From Burkholderiales bacterium (GTDB lineage Bacteria; Pseudomonadota; Gammaproteobacteria; Burkholderiales; WYBJ01): a DNA stretch of 64,000 bases. A model generated the notes under the pieces. It saw only the letters and a program-made list of their open reading frames with translations. It did not search any database and had not been told where the DNA came from. This document shows, piece by piece, positions 52,386 through 60,873 of the stretch. The first letter of the stretch is position 1, and every line of letters starts with the position of its first letter. The DNA lies in NCBI GenBank assembly GCA_022841915.1, contig JALHQN010000020.1:16428-80427 (forward strand), written 5' to 3'. The position numbers were made by a program, and so were the translations under genes.

Positions 52386-52835
52386 GCTGCTCCTTCCAAC
52401 CCAAAGTCGGCACTCGGCCGAATCATGACACGAAGATACCTCCTCGGACAGCCTTTCCGAGGATGGCATGGCCGCCGCCTGTCGTGTCATGGCGTGCCAC
52501 ACATGCGGGCTTGCCCATGGGAACGGGTCCGAGACGAACCGCACGAGGCTTCGGCTCCAGGCAGCGTCCAGTCTGCGAGCAGGCGTTTTGCAGATCCAGG
52601 ATATCTTCGGCGCCGGAACCGTACCTCGCGTCGATGAGCGCTTCTTCCAGGACGAGCTGGGAACCTCACCCAACCCTCATGGAGCCGTTGCCGGATCGGT
52701 ACGAAATCGTCTCCAGACCCGAAGAGGCCTCGGTTTGACGCCGCTCACCGCGGGCGCTAGAGTCTCCCACACGAAGATCGTGACGACTCTCTCCGAAGCT
52801 GCCTCGACGCACGTTGGCAGTGCAACCGGGCTAGG
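52386..52835. other. 450-bp gene-free stretch
   Basis: Between the small secreted protein (minus) and the isochorismatase-fold hydrolase (plus), hence a divergent promoter region. The track ORFs here read as shadow sequence rich in Arg, Ser and Pro without domain features. No repeat or promoter stands out. Confidence 0.45.
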
Positions 52836-53564
52836 ATGAAAACAATGGCAGGCTGGGACGATTTCCTGACAGAACAAGACAGGCAGCACCTCGCGGCGTG
52901 GGGCAAGCGCGCCCCCGACGGCTTCGGCAAGCGGCCCGTCCTGCTGATGGTCGATTTCTTTTACGCGGCACTCGGCCACGAGCGCAAGCCCATCCTGGAG
53001 TCGATCCGGGATTGGCCGATGAGCTGCGGCCTCGAGGGCTGGGCAGCCGTCGATCGCACAGTGCCTTTGCTCGCGGCGGCACGCAAGCACAAAATCCCGG
53101 TGATTTACGCGCGTGGCATGAAGGGCTTCCCGAGCGACTGGTTCCGGCGCGGCGACGTCACTGCGGGGCGCAATCGCAGCCTGGAGCAACTGCCGCCAGA
53201 ATTGCGTGCGATGTCGAACGAAATCGTGGCCGAGCTTGCGCCAGCCCCGGGCGAACTGGTCATCGAGAAGGCGGCGGCAAGCATGTTCTCGGGCACGCCG
53301 CTGCTGTTCCATCTGCGCGGCATCGAGGCCGACACGGTCGTCATCTGCGGCGAGACGACCAGCGGTTGCGTGCGCGCCGCGACCGTCGACGCGGCGACCT
53401 ACCGGTTTCGAGTCGGCGTGGTGGGCGAGTGCTGTTTCGACCGCACCCAGGCCTCGCACCACGTCAACCTGTTCGACATCCACCAGAAGTACGGCGACGT
53501 GATCGACGCGCGCACGGCGGTCGACTATTTCGGCACCGTCGCAGGCTGGCACACCCCTCGCTGA
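52836..53564 (+). CDS. Cysteine hydrolase, isochorismatase-like family (N-carbamoylsarcosine amidase type)
   Basis: 242 residues. The Asp-Lys-Cys catalytic triad can be read: VLLMVDFFYAAL (Asp), VIEKAAASMFSGT (Lys) and ICGETTSGCVRAATVDA (Cys). The fold and the long N-terminal segment (GWDDFLTEQDRQHLAAWGKR) match the N-carbamoylsarcosine amidase/maleamate amidase subgroup. It lies near the lyase and dioxygenase, but is not in the same operon. It converges with a spermidine-synthase-like gene. Confidence 0.88.
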   Translation: MKTMAGWDDFLTEQDRQHLAAWGKRAPDGFGKRPVLLMVDFFYAALGHERKPILESIRDWPMSCGLEGWAAVDRTVPLLAAARKHKIPVIYARGMKGFPSDWFRRGDVTAGRNRSLEQLPPELRAMSNEIVAELAPAPGELVIEKAAASMFSGTPLLFHLRGIEADTVVICGETTSGCVRAATVDAATYRFRVGVVGECCFDRTQASHHVNLFDIHQKYGDVIDARTAVDYFGTVAGWHTPR

Positions 53565-53637
53565 GCCGCTCCTGCGAAGCCAGGAACGCGGACCCACATC
53601 GATCATCCGGTTGCAATGCCGCCGCGCAGTCGCAAGC

Positions 53638-54417
53638 CTAGAACACACCGCTTCCTTCAGGGTTGGCGGCCCGCATCCGAGCCAGGAAGCTGTCGAACTC
53701 CAGGCCCCATCGCTCCTGCGATTCAACGACACGCAGGGATGCCGCCGCGACGTCCGGGCGGCGCGCGAACGCGTTCACCACGATATTGCGATGTTCTGGC
53801 ACCGGCAGGCACAGCGTGCGCATCGGAAACGCGCTGCGCACCGCCGTGATCGCCCGGGCGAACCTATCCGCCCCGTCGACGAGCAGGTTCAGCGTCAGAA
53901 CGCCGTTGCGCGTGAGCGCATCGCGACAGCGCCCGAGAAACGCCGCCGAATACGCCCACTGCGGCGTCAGGCCATCCTGCTCGAGGTCGACCAGGATGAG
54001 ATCCCAGCGGTGACTCGTCAGGCCGGCATCGTTGCGGATGTCACCGATGGTCAGTTCCCAACCTGCGGTGGCGGGGAAATCGAAGTACTGCCGTGCGAGC
54101 CGCGCGATGGCTGGATCGATTTCGACCGCGCGCCCTCGCATCCCCGGGGCGCGGGCGTGGAACCACCGGGCGATCGCACCCCCGCCGCATCCAGCCATCA
54201 GCATGCTCGACGGCGCGGGACCGAACATCAGGTGCGCAAGCATCGCCCGATTGACCGCTTGCGGAAGATCCCCGGGTCGCTCGACGAAGATTTCGGACTG
54301 CAGCATCGGCCCGTCGACCCAGAGACTGCGCACCGCCCCGGAGGATCTGACCTCGATCCAGCCGCCAGCGTCGCGCTCGACGCGCACAATCAGTGTCTCG
54401 GGCTGGTTCATGGGCAT
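53638..54417 (-). CDS. Spermidine synthase-like / SAM-dependent methyltransferase-fold protein
   Basis: 259 residues. Rossmann-like methyltransferase motifs are MLMAGCGGGAIARWF, GRAVEIDPAIARLARQYF, and WDLILVDLEQDG. The N-terminal beta hairpin (RVERDAGGWIEVRSSGAVRSLWVDGPMLQS) and GPAPSSMLMAGCGG resemble spermidine synthase. The usual polyamine-binding GDGRxFL segment reads IGDIRNDAG, so polyamine synthase activity is doubtful. Function uncertain. Confidence 0.75.
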   Translation of the reverse strand: MPMNQPETLIVRVERDAGGWIEVRSSGAVRSLWVDGPMLQSEIFVERPGDLPQAVNRAMLAHLMFGPAPSSMLMAGCGGGAIARWFHARAPGMRGRAVEIDPAIARLARQYFDFPATAGWELTIGDIRNDAGLTSHRWDLILVDLEQDGLTPQWAYSAAFLGRCRDALTRNGVLTLNLLVDGADRFARAITAVRSAFPMRTLCLPVPEHRNIVVNAFARRPDVAAASLRVVESQERWGLEFDSFLARMRAANPEGSGVF

Positions 54418-54591
54418 GCATTCGTCTTATGGTTCGACCGATGAGATTGTCGAGGGCACCCGAGCGGCTGTCCACCCCGGCGCGACTCGTGGTGGGATAA
54501 GTCAGGGCGGTTCTATACCGTGCCCACGCGCAGTTGCGCAGTCGTTCCAAATACCGACGTTGATGCCGACGTGGCGCCGCACCGTCCTCGA

Positions 54592-55062
54592 CTATTTCGA
54601 AGCGTATCGTTCGCAAGCGTCGAGCAGCGACTGATCGAAGATGATCAGCGCGTAGTCCGAGTGGCGCATGTGAACGCGCAAACCGTCGCACGCCTTCACG
54701 TCGCGCCACGGGATATACACCGGGGTGGCCGGTCCGGCGAACCATCCGGCGCCGAGGGCACGCACCCAGAACCCCGTTTCGTCGAATCCAACCTCCGTTT
54801 CGGGAATGCGCGCCATCGAGCTGCCGTCACGGTACGAGTCGAACTCCCATTTCCGCCCGTTCGGGGCAACCACGGTGACCGACCTCGGCCCCTGCGAATG
54901 GGTCAACGGCGTCTGCCCTGCCGCATATACGCGCGCGATCTCGTTCCAGCCGGAGTAGCTGTTGTTCGCCCAATAGAACCCGAGCGGCCAGATCGGGAGT
55001 TGCACCAGCAGGGCAATCAGGAGCCAGCGCGGAACGGAGCCTTGGTCGCCGGAACGAGGCAT
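54592..55062 (-). CDS. Hypothetical membrane-anchored protein
   Basis: 156 residues. One N-terminal membrane segment (WLLIALLVQLPIWPLGFYWA), then a soluble domain with VTVVAPNGRKWEFDSYRD, TPVYIPWRDVKACDG and YALIIFDQSL. I do not recognise a family. It starts 3 bases after the stop of the following membrane gene on the same strand, so the two are probably translated together and may work together. Confidence 0.65.
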   Translation of the reverse strand: MPRSGDQGSVPRWLLIALLVQLPIWPLGFYWANNSYSGWNEIARVYAAGQTPLTHSQGPRSVTVVAPNGRKWEFDSYRDGSSMARIPETEVGFDETGFWVRALGAGWFAGPATPVYIPWRDVKACDGLRVHMRHSDYALIIFDQSLLDACERYASK

Positions 55063-55065
55063 CGC

Positions 55066-55701
55066 TCAGGACCGCCATCCGGCAACCGAATCCGGGCGCT
55101 GCCTGGACTTGATGCCCTCATAGACTGGATGCTCGTGCAACGGTACCCCGACTAGGCGTGAGAGCGTTGCGGCATCCCGGCGCAACCGATCGAGCTCGTT
55201 GTGATTGACGACATTCAAACGCTGACCATTGCGCAGCAAGAGATCGATCTCGCCATGGATGACCCGCAGCGGCTCCGTCCCGTGCACTCGGTAAGGCACG
55301 TATTGAATCGCCGCGATTTCCTCCAACCGGATACGCCTCATACCACGATCGAGAAATCCGTCCGGAAGCTCGATCACGCGCGCCGAAGGGATGATTCGGG
55401 CCCCTTGCGCCATTGCGGGCCGAATGAGTGCAGCAGTCCCCAGGAAGATGGCACCCACGACCGCGCAGAAGGCGAGCAGGGCGAACTTGCCGGTCTCGAT
55501 CACCGCGAACACGCCGAGCGCGATGGCCGCAAAGCCGACTGCACGGACGATGCCCAGCAAAGCGCCATACCCGGACAACGCCCGGAAGACGTGGCTGCCG
55601 TCCGCCTCGCTTTCGAGGCCATGCGCCCGCCATCGCGTGCCCCCACGGCAAAGCGCTCGGATGGTATGCAAGCCTGCCCTGGTTTCGGATGTGTCGCTCA
55701 T
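55066..55701 (-). CDS. Hypothetical membrane protein with PH-like C-terminal domain
   Basis: 211 residues. Two hydrophobic segments in the first half (ALLGIVRAVGFAAIALGVFAVI and ALLAFCAVVGAIFLGTAALI), then a soluble part, RVIELPDGFLDRGMRRIRLEEIAAIQYVPYRV, reminiscent of bacterial PH-like (YdbS/DUF304-type) domains. Family assignment is tentative. It is the first gene of a two-gene unit with the 156-residue membrane-anchored protein. Confidence 0.65.
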   Translation of the reverse strand: MSDTSETRAGLHTIRALCRGGTRWRAHGLESEADGSHVFRALSGYGALLGIVRAVGFAAIALGVFAVIETGKFALLAFCAVVGAIFLGTAALIRPAMAQGARIIPSARVIELPDGFLDRGMRRIRLEEIAAIQYVPYRVHGTEPLRVIHGEIDLLLRNGQRLNVVNHNELDRLRRDAATLSRLVGVPLHEHPVYEGIKSRQRPDSVAGWRS

Positions 55702-56058
55702 CGATCCGTATCGCTCCGTGGACGCTCGGGGCTAGGGGGGCAAAGCCCTCCGAGATCCGCGCATATACGTTTCGACCTTTACGGAAGGATGCAAAGGATA
55801 TTGAGGCCGCGGGCATCAGAGACCCTTTCGCGTCGTCGGGTGTCGGGGCTGGCCGTGAAGACGCGTGCCGCCTACCCATGGCGCCGGCAGGACGGCAGCG
55901 GCGTTCCGATGCCAAAGGATCGAGCCGAACCCACGCCAACCCGGATGGACGGGCACGAGGGGGCGCGGCCCCGGCAGGACGAGGATGCCCCGACCAACCC
56001 GCTGCGCTTGGCACGGCGGGGGACACGGCCAGGACATCCGAGTACCGAACGAGCCCGA
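55702..56058. other. 357-bp gene-free stretch
   Basis: Between two minus-strand genes. Long frames occur on both strands because of high GC, but none shows a domain, a good start or a ribosome site. No repeat was found. Confidence 0.45.
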
Positions 56059-56556
56059 TTACTTGCGCTCGAAGATACCGGTAAGACTCGTCTTGGCGAT
56101 CGTATTCATGTTCACCATGAAGCCGGCAAGCGAAGCCCCCGTGGTGGCGACGTCGAGCCGTTCGATGCCGAGCGCGTACAGCGTGAAGATGTAGCGATGA
56201 GGGCCATGTCCGACGGGAGGACACGGCCCTCCCCAGCCTGGGCCGCCGAAATCGGTAGCGACCTGGACGGCCCCCACTGGCAGATTCGTGCCGTCCGCGG
56301 TGCCGGCATTCTTGGACAACCCGGTTGCGCTCGCGGGAATGTTCACGACCAGCCAATGCCACCAGCCGGCGCCGCCCGTCGGGGCATCCGGATCGTGGCA
56401 CAGCAATGCATAGCTCTTGACGCCTTCCGGGGCGCCGGTCCATGCCAGGGCGGGTGAGACGTTCTGACCGGAACAACCGAAGCCGTTGAAGACCTGCTCC
56501 ATGGCGATCGGGCCGTTCGGCGCGAAGTCGGGACTGCTCAGCGTAAACTGCGACAT
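56059..56556 (-). CDS. YbhB/YbcL-family (Raf kinase inhibitor-like / PEBP) protein
   Basis: 165 residues from ATG 56556 (MSQFTLSSPDFAPNG), with GGAG ahead; the track start 56742 adds non-protein-like sequence. PEBP signatures: SPALAWTGAPEGVKSYALLCHDPDAPTG (with the DPDAP motif), WWHWLVVNIP, and GHGPHRYIFTLYAL. E. coli YbhB has no settled function; some members bind small anions. No signal peptide, so probably cytosolic. Confidence 0.93.
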   Translation of the reverse strand: MSQFTLSSPDFAPNGPIAMEQVFNGFGCSGQNVSPALAWTGAPEGVKSYALLCHDPDAPTGGAGWWHWLVVNIPASATGLSKNAGTADGTNLPVGAVQVATDFGGPGWGGPCPPVGHGPHRYIFTLYALGIERLDVATTGASLAGFMVNMNTIAKTSLTGIFERK

Positions 56557-56811
56557 GGGTCGTTTCTCCGTGCGTGACGAGGAAGATTCCAGTTTACCCA
56601 AACATCCTGACGGGTTGCACGATGTCGGCAGGCAGGCCACCCAGACGCTGCAGCCGAGCACTCCCGTGCGGCGTTGGCGCTCATGACCCGGGGGGCGTCG
56701 AGCCCAGGCGCGGCATCGTCCGCACTTCTTCGCGACGGACAATGACGCTATCGCGAAACAGGTACGGCCAGGCGCTAGGCACCCGGTGCTTGCGGTTCGA
56801 ATCGTCGAAGC

Positions 56812-57435
56812 TCAGCGGCGCACTTCGTAGGCGCGCAGGAACATGTCCACGCAATCGTCGATGTGCCGCTTCACCTCTGAACTGCTCGGGAGGGCGCGCA
56901 AATTGAGCGTCACCTCCTGCAGCATGTGGCCCTTCAGCATATTGAAGAAGTGGTCCGATGCGCGCTCGGTCGCAGGAATCTCCAGTTTCCCCGCCTTGAC
57001 CCATGCCTTCAACAATTCGGAGAACGCCGCGAGCGTGGGGCGCGCCCCCGCCTCGTTGAGCAGTTCGGCCACCCTGGGATTTCGTCCCGCCTCGCCGATG
57101 ACGACGCGGTGCATCGCAACCACCTCCGGTTGCAGCATCAGGCGCAGGAAGCCGTTCGCGATCTGCGTGAGTGCCGCACGCGGCGCCTGATCCACGAGGG
57201 CGAGAAAGCTGTCGGGCGGCGAAAACTCGCGACACTTGGCGCTGATCACCTCTCTGAAGAGCGTCTCCTTGTTCTGAAAGTTGTTGTACACGGTCAGCTT
57301 GGAGACACCCGCTGCGTCCGCGATCGAATCCATCGACGCCCCTTCGAGCCCGTCGCGAAGAAAGCACTGGCCCGCTGCCAGGAGAATCGCGGCTCGCTTG
57401 GTTTCGTCGCGGGGACGGCCTGCCTTGGCGTTCAT
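56812..57435 (-). CDS. TetR-family transcriptional regulator (AefR/AcrR-like)
   Basis: 207 residues. N-terminal TetR helix-turn-helix (ILLAAGQCFLRDGLEGASMDSIADAAGVSKLTVYNNF), then a helical ligand-binding domain of the type often found beside efflux operons. It is divergent from the exporter operon and the intergenic DNA carries two related operator-like sites, so it most likely represses the exporter and itself (inference from layout). Confidence 0.93.
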   Translation of the reverse strand: MNAKAGRPRDETKRAAILLAAGQCFLRDGLEGASMDSIADAAGVSKLTVYNNFQNKETLFREVISAKCREFSPPDSFLALVDQAPRAALTQIANGFLRLMLQPEVVAMHRVVIGEAGRNPRVAELLNEAGARPTLAAFSELLKAWVKAGKLEIPATERASDHFFNMLKGHMLQEVTLNLRALPSSSEVKRHIDDCVDMFLRAYEVRR

Positions 57436-57484
57436 GGATTGCGCAATCGGCTTGCATGGGGGAGCTTCACTGTAACAAAAAATA

Positions 57485-57501
57485 AACTGGACGGTACATT
57501 A
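57485..57501. promoter_or_regulatory. Operator-like site 1 for the divergent TetR regulator
   Basis: AACTGGACGGTACATTA shares 12 of 17 positions with the second site at 57511-57527; the centres are 26 bases apart. It sits on the TetR-proximal side of the AT-rich gap and may serve autoregulation. Weaker as a palindrome than site 2. Confidence 0.4.
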
Positions 57502-57502
57502 A

Positions 57503-57531
57503 TTACAAAATACTATACGGTGCAGTATATT
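57503..57531 (+). promoter_or_regulatory. Promoter of the exporter operon
   Basis: TTACAA (57503-57508), 17-base spacer, TATATT (57526-57531). The spacer contains operator-like site 2, the classic arrangement for repression by RNA polymerase exclusion. Predicted start is near 57538, just before ATG 57539, so the mRNA could be leaderless unless ATG 57548 is used. Confidence 0.5.
57511..57527. promoter_or_regulatory. Operator-like site 2 (quasi-palindrome) within the exporter promoter
   Basis: TACTATACGGTGCAGTA reads TACTGCACCGTATAGTA on the other strand, matching at 12 of 17 positions with outer arms TACT/AGTA perfect. Size and symmetry fit a TetR-family dimer. It lies between the -35 and -10 of the exporter promoter. 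Confidence 0.5.
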
Positions 57532-57538
57532 AATTGGC

Positions 57539-58687
57539 ATGCCGCTCATGGGCGAGATCGCACTGAAGATGCTCTGGGGCGACCGGGCGAAGTATCTGGC
57601 TCTGGTCTTCGCGGTCACGTTCGCCACCATGCTCATGTCGCAGCAGGTCTCCATCTTCATCGGGCTCATGGCTCGCACTGCAAGCCATGTGAGCGACGTG
57701 CGCGAGGCGAACCTCTGGATCATGGACCCGCAAGTGCGCTATATCGACGAGGTGAAGCCGATGCCTGACAAGCAGCTATTCCGCGTACGCGGCGTGCAGG
57801 GCGTCGAATGGGCCGTGCCGTGGTTCAAGGGGCTCGCGGTCGTCCGCGCCCCCGGCGGCATCATGCAGCAAGTCATCCTGCTTGGCGTCGACGATGCCAG
57901 CCTCGTCGGACGACCGCCCAGGATGATCCACGGTCGCTGGGAAGACCTCAAACAGCCCGATGCGATGATCATGGATCGGGCCGGCTGGGAGTACACGTGG
58001 CCCGGAGAGCCGTTCGTGCCCGGGCGTGTCGTCGAGGTCAACGACCGACGCGTGGCCATCGTCGGCCTTGCCGAGGCCTCACCGCCCTTCGTCACGTTTC
58101 CGGTGGTCTATTCGCGCTATAGCCAGGCGCTGAAACTCAGTCCCACCGAACGCAACGCCATGTCGTTCATTCTCGCCCGCTCGGCACCCGGCGACGACCC
58201 GAAGTCCGTGGCCCACCGCATCGAAACAGCCACCGGCCTGCAGGCCCTCACGTCCCGGGAATTCGAATGGCGCTCGGTCTCGCACTACCTGCAGCGCACC
58301 GGCATACCGGTCAACTTCGGCATCACCGTCGTGCTTGGATTCATCGTGGGTGCCGCAGTGGCGGGACAGACCTTCTACATCTTCGTCCTCGAGAATCTGC
58401 GCCAGTTCGGGGCGCTGAAGGCCATCGGCGTTGGCAACACGCAGATTCTTTCGATGGTCCTGCTGCAAGCCGCCGTGGTGGCCTTCATCGGATTCTCCCT
58501 GGGCATCGGCGGCTCGGCCATCTTCTTCGAATCGACCAACGACCTGACCCATCTGCGCGGATTTCGCCTGCACGGGGAAGTCATCGCCGCAACAGCGGCG
58601 GCAGTGTTCGTCATCATGGTGATCGCCAGTTTCGCCAGCATCCGCAAAGTGATGGTGCTCGAACCGGCGATCGTTTTTCGGGGCTGA
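57539..58687 (+). CDS. ABC transporter permease, FtsX-like (DevC/MacB-type)
   Basis: 382 residues from ATG 57539 (ATG 57548 also possible). N-terminal membrane helix (KYLALVFAVTFATMLMSQQ), a large extracytoplasmic domain, then three C-terminal helices (ITVVLGFIVGAAVAGQTFYIFV; ILSMVLLQAAVVAFIGFSLGIG; EVIAATAAAVFVIMVIASFA) with LENLRQFGALKAIG between, the FtsX/MacB topology. With the ATPase and membrane fusion protein downstream it forms a DevBCA-like exporter. Substrate unknown. Confidence 0.9.
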   Translation: MPLMGEIALKMLWGDRAKYLALVFAVTFATMLMSQQVSIFIGLMARTASHVSDVREANLWIMDPQVRYIDEVKPMPDKQLFRVRGVQGVEWAVPWFKGLAVVRAPGGIMQQVILLGVDDASLVGRPPRMIHGRWEDLKQPDAMIMDRAGWEYTWPGEPFVPGRVVEVNDRRVAIVGLAEASPPFVTFPVVYSRYSQALKLSPTERNAMSFILARSAPGDDPKSVAHRIETATGLQALTSREFEWRSVSHYLQRTGIPVNFGITVVLGFIVGAAVAGQTFYIFVLENLRQFGALKAIGVGNTQILSMVLLQAAVVAFIGFSLGIGGSAIFFESTNDLTHLRGFRLHGEVIAATAAAVFVIMVIASFASIRKVMVLEPAIVFRG

Positions 58688-58717
58688 GATCGTGTCGCAG
58701 CGACACAGAGAGGAGCA

Positions 58718-59215
58718 ATGATGAAGTACGCACGCATCGCATGGGCACTGCTTTTCGCGGCAACAGCCGCCGGCGCGCTGGGGGGCTGCACCCTCTCGAC
58801 GCCGTTTCAGGGTCCAGCCGCCAAGGCGCCGCTCGAGGACGGCCAGCCACCCGCAGTGCTGGCCATCACGCATGTGCGCCTCGGATCGAATCTTGCGCGC
58901 AACATCGACTTCTGGAAGCAGATCGGGCATGTGGTCGATGCCGCCGAGCGGCAACCGGGATATCTCGGCCATTCCCTGCGCCGCAAGCTCCTCGTCGGTG
59001 AAGGCTGGACGATGACGGCATGGTCGGACGAGGCGAGCCTGCAGGCATTCGTGCGCAGCGATGCGCACCAGCGCGCGATCCGCGAGGGCTTGGATGCGAT
59101 CGAGCATGCACGCTTCGTGCGCGTGACCGTCGATCGCGCCGACCTGCCGCTGAGTTGGCAGCGTGCCGAGCAGATTCTCGCGGCGGACGCGGCGTCACGC
59201 TCGATCGCGCCCTGA
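58718..59215 (+). CDS. Small lipoprotein with antibiotic-biosynthesis-monooxygenase-like domain
   Basis: 165 residues; GAGGAG lies just before ATG 58718. Signal peptide with lipobox LGGC (cleavage before Cys ~24). The rest (AVLAITHVRLGSNLARNIDFWKQIGHVVDAAERQPGYLGHSLRR ... WTMTAWSDEASLQAFVRSDAHQRAI) has the look of a dimeric alpha-beta barrel (ABM/DUF3291-like) domain, with TMTAWSDEASLQAFVRS matching that fold. An exported, membrane-anchored member is unusual; it sits between permease and ATPase genes of the exporter. Confidence 0.7.
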   Translation: MMKYARIAWALLFAATAAGALGGCTLSTPFQGPAAKAPLEDGQPPAVLAITHVRLGSNLARNIDFWKQIGHVVDAAERQPGYLGHSLRRKLLVGEGWTMTAWSDEASLQAFVRSDAHQRAIREGLDAIEHARFVRVTVDRADLPLSWQRAEQILAADAASRSIAP

Positions 59216-59233
59216 ACGCAACGAGACCCCTCC

Positions 59234-59941
59234 ATGTCCGCCCTCCCTGCCGTTTCGACACGCGGCCTCTGCAAGGACTTCCCGACCGGCGAAGCCCTGA
59301 CCCGCGTGCTGCACGACGTCGATCTCGATCTGGCGACCGGAGCGCTCACCATGCTGGTCGGCCCGAGCGGTTGCGGCAAGACGACCCTGCTCTCGATCAT
59401 CTCGGGCATCCTGCAGGCGAGCGCCGGCACGGTGACCGTGTACGGTACCGAGATCACGGGTTTAAGCGATCGCGAGAAGGTCGCTTTCCGCCGCAGCAAC
59501 CTCGGCTTCATCTTCCAGCAGTACAACCTTCTCCCGGCACTCACTGCCGCGGAGAACGCATCCGTACCGCTCGTTGCCGCCGGCGTGCCCCTTGCGCAGG
59601 CCCGCATCGAAGCGGGAAAGGTACTCGAACGCATCGGCATGGGCCCGCACCTTAAAAAAATGCCCGCCCAGCTTTCGGGCGGCCAGCAGCAGCGCGTCGC
59701 GATCGCCCGTGCGCTCGTGCATCAGCCCAAGCTCCTGGTATGCGACGAGCCGACCGCGGCCCTGGATGCGCAGACGGGCCTCGCGGTCCTCGAACTTCTG
59801 CGCGACGTGGCACGGTCCGCCGAACGGGCCGTGCTGGTCGTGACCCATGACAGCCGCATCTTCGATCTCGCCGACCGCATCGTGCGCATGAGCGACGGGC
59901 GGCTGGAGCCCGAATCCAACCAACCGAGGAGTGTCCCATGA
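59234..59941 (+). CDS. ABC transporter ATP-binding protein (DevA/MacB-type)
   Basis: 235 residues with Walker A VGPSGCGKTTLL, Q-loop FIFQQYNLLP, signature LSGGQQQRVAIARAL, Walker B LLVCDEPTAALD, and switch His in VVTHDSR. It is the nucleotide-binding partner of the FtsX-like permease. It overlaps the next gene by 4 bases (ATGA). Confidence 0.95.
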   Translation: MSALPAVSTRGLCKDFPTGEALTRVLHDVDLDLATGALTMLVGPSGCGKTTLLSIISGILQASAGTVTVYGTEITGLSDREKVAFRRSNLGFIFQQYNLLPALTAAENASVPLVAAGVPLAQARIEAGKVLERIGMGPHLKKMPAQLSGGQQQRVAIARALVHQPKLLVCDEPTAALDAQTGLAVLELLRDVARSAERAVLVVTHDSRIFDLADRIVRMSDGRLEPESNQPRSVP

Positions 59942-60873
59942 GTTCGCCGGTGCTTCGCCTGGGACTGCCGCTCGCCGCCGCATGTCTGCTCACGTTCGCG
60001 CTGATGACCTCGCTCGCGCATCCGGAACGTCCGGATGGCGTACCGCCGATCCCACCGGCCCGGTCGCCCTTCGGCGATGCGGTGGCCGGTGCAGGCTTGG
60101 TCGAGCCCAATTCCGAGCTCGTCGCCGTCGGACCTCACATCGGCGGGGTCATCGAAGCCGTGCACGTTCGGGTCAATCAGCGAGTCCGGCGTGGGGCGCC
60201 GCTGTTCACGATCGACCGGCGCGATGCGCAATCCCGCCTCGCCGTCGAGGAAGCTCGGCTGGCGACACTGCGCGTGACTGCGCTGGATGCCCATCGTCGG
60301 TACGAGCTCTATCGGTCGGTCAGCGACCCGCGTGCCGTAAGCCGCGACGAACTCGATCGGCGCAGCTTCGCGGCCGAAATCGCCGAGAAGGCGGCCGCCG
60401 AATCGGCCGCGCAGCTCGATGTCCTGAAGACCGAAGTGACCCGCCTGACCGCGCGTGCGCCGATCGAAGGCACGATCCTGCGCGTGAATGCTCGCGTGGG
60501 CGAGTTCGCAGCCGTGGGCAAGCTTCGCGAGCCCCTCGTCGCGCTGGGCAACATCGAGCCGCTTCACGTCCGCGTCGAAATCGACGAGACGGATGCCTCT
60601 CGCTTCGGCGCCACGGCGCCGGCGTTCGTCCGCGCACGCGGACACGGGGGCACGACGACCCAGCTTCGGTTCGTGCGTATCGAACCCATGCTCTCCCCGA
60701 AGCGCACCCTCACCGGCGACGGCAACGAGCGTGTCGACACACGGGTGCTCGAGGTGATCTACGCGATCGAGGATAGAGCCTTCGTCGCTCACGTCGGCCA
60801 GCAGCTCGATGTGTTCATCCGTGCGCAGTCACCGGCCTCCGAATCGACGCCGCCTCGGCAGAGCGGATCATGA
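59938..60873 (+). CDS. HlyD/DevB-like membrane fusion protein (periplasmic adaptor)
   Basis: 311 residues. N-terminal membrane/signal segment (VLRLGLPLAAACLLTFALM), biotinyl-lipoyl-like motif (VAVGPHIGGVIEAVHVRVNQRVRRGAPLFTID), an alpha-helical hairpin (ARLATLRVTALDAHRRYELYRSV ... AEKAAAESAAQLDVLKTEVTRL), and a beta-barrel (APIEGTILRVNARVGEFAAVG, VRVEIDETDASRFGA). It links the ABC permease to an outer-membrane channel. Overlaps the neighbours on both sides by 4 bases. Confidence 0.92.
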   Translation: MSSPVLRLGLPLAAACLLTFALMTSLAHPERPDGVPPIPPARSPFGDAVAGAGLVEPNSELVAVGPHIGGVIEAVHVRVNQRVRRGAPLFTIDRRDAQSRLAVEEARLATLRVTALDAHRRYELYRSVSDPRAVSRDELDRRSFAAEIAEKAAAESAAQLDVLKTEVTRLTARAPIEGTILRVNARVGEFAAVGKLREPLVALGNIEPLHVRVEIDETDASRFGATAPAFVRARGHGGTTTQLRFVRIEPMLSPKRTLTGDGNERVDTRVLEVIYAIEDRAFVAHVGQQLDVFIRAQSPASESTPPRQSGS

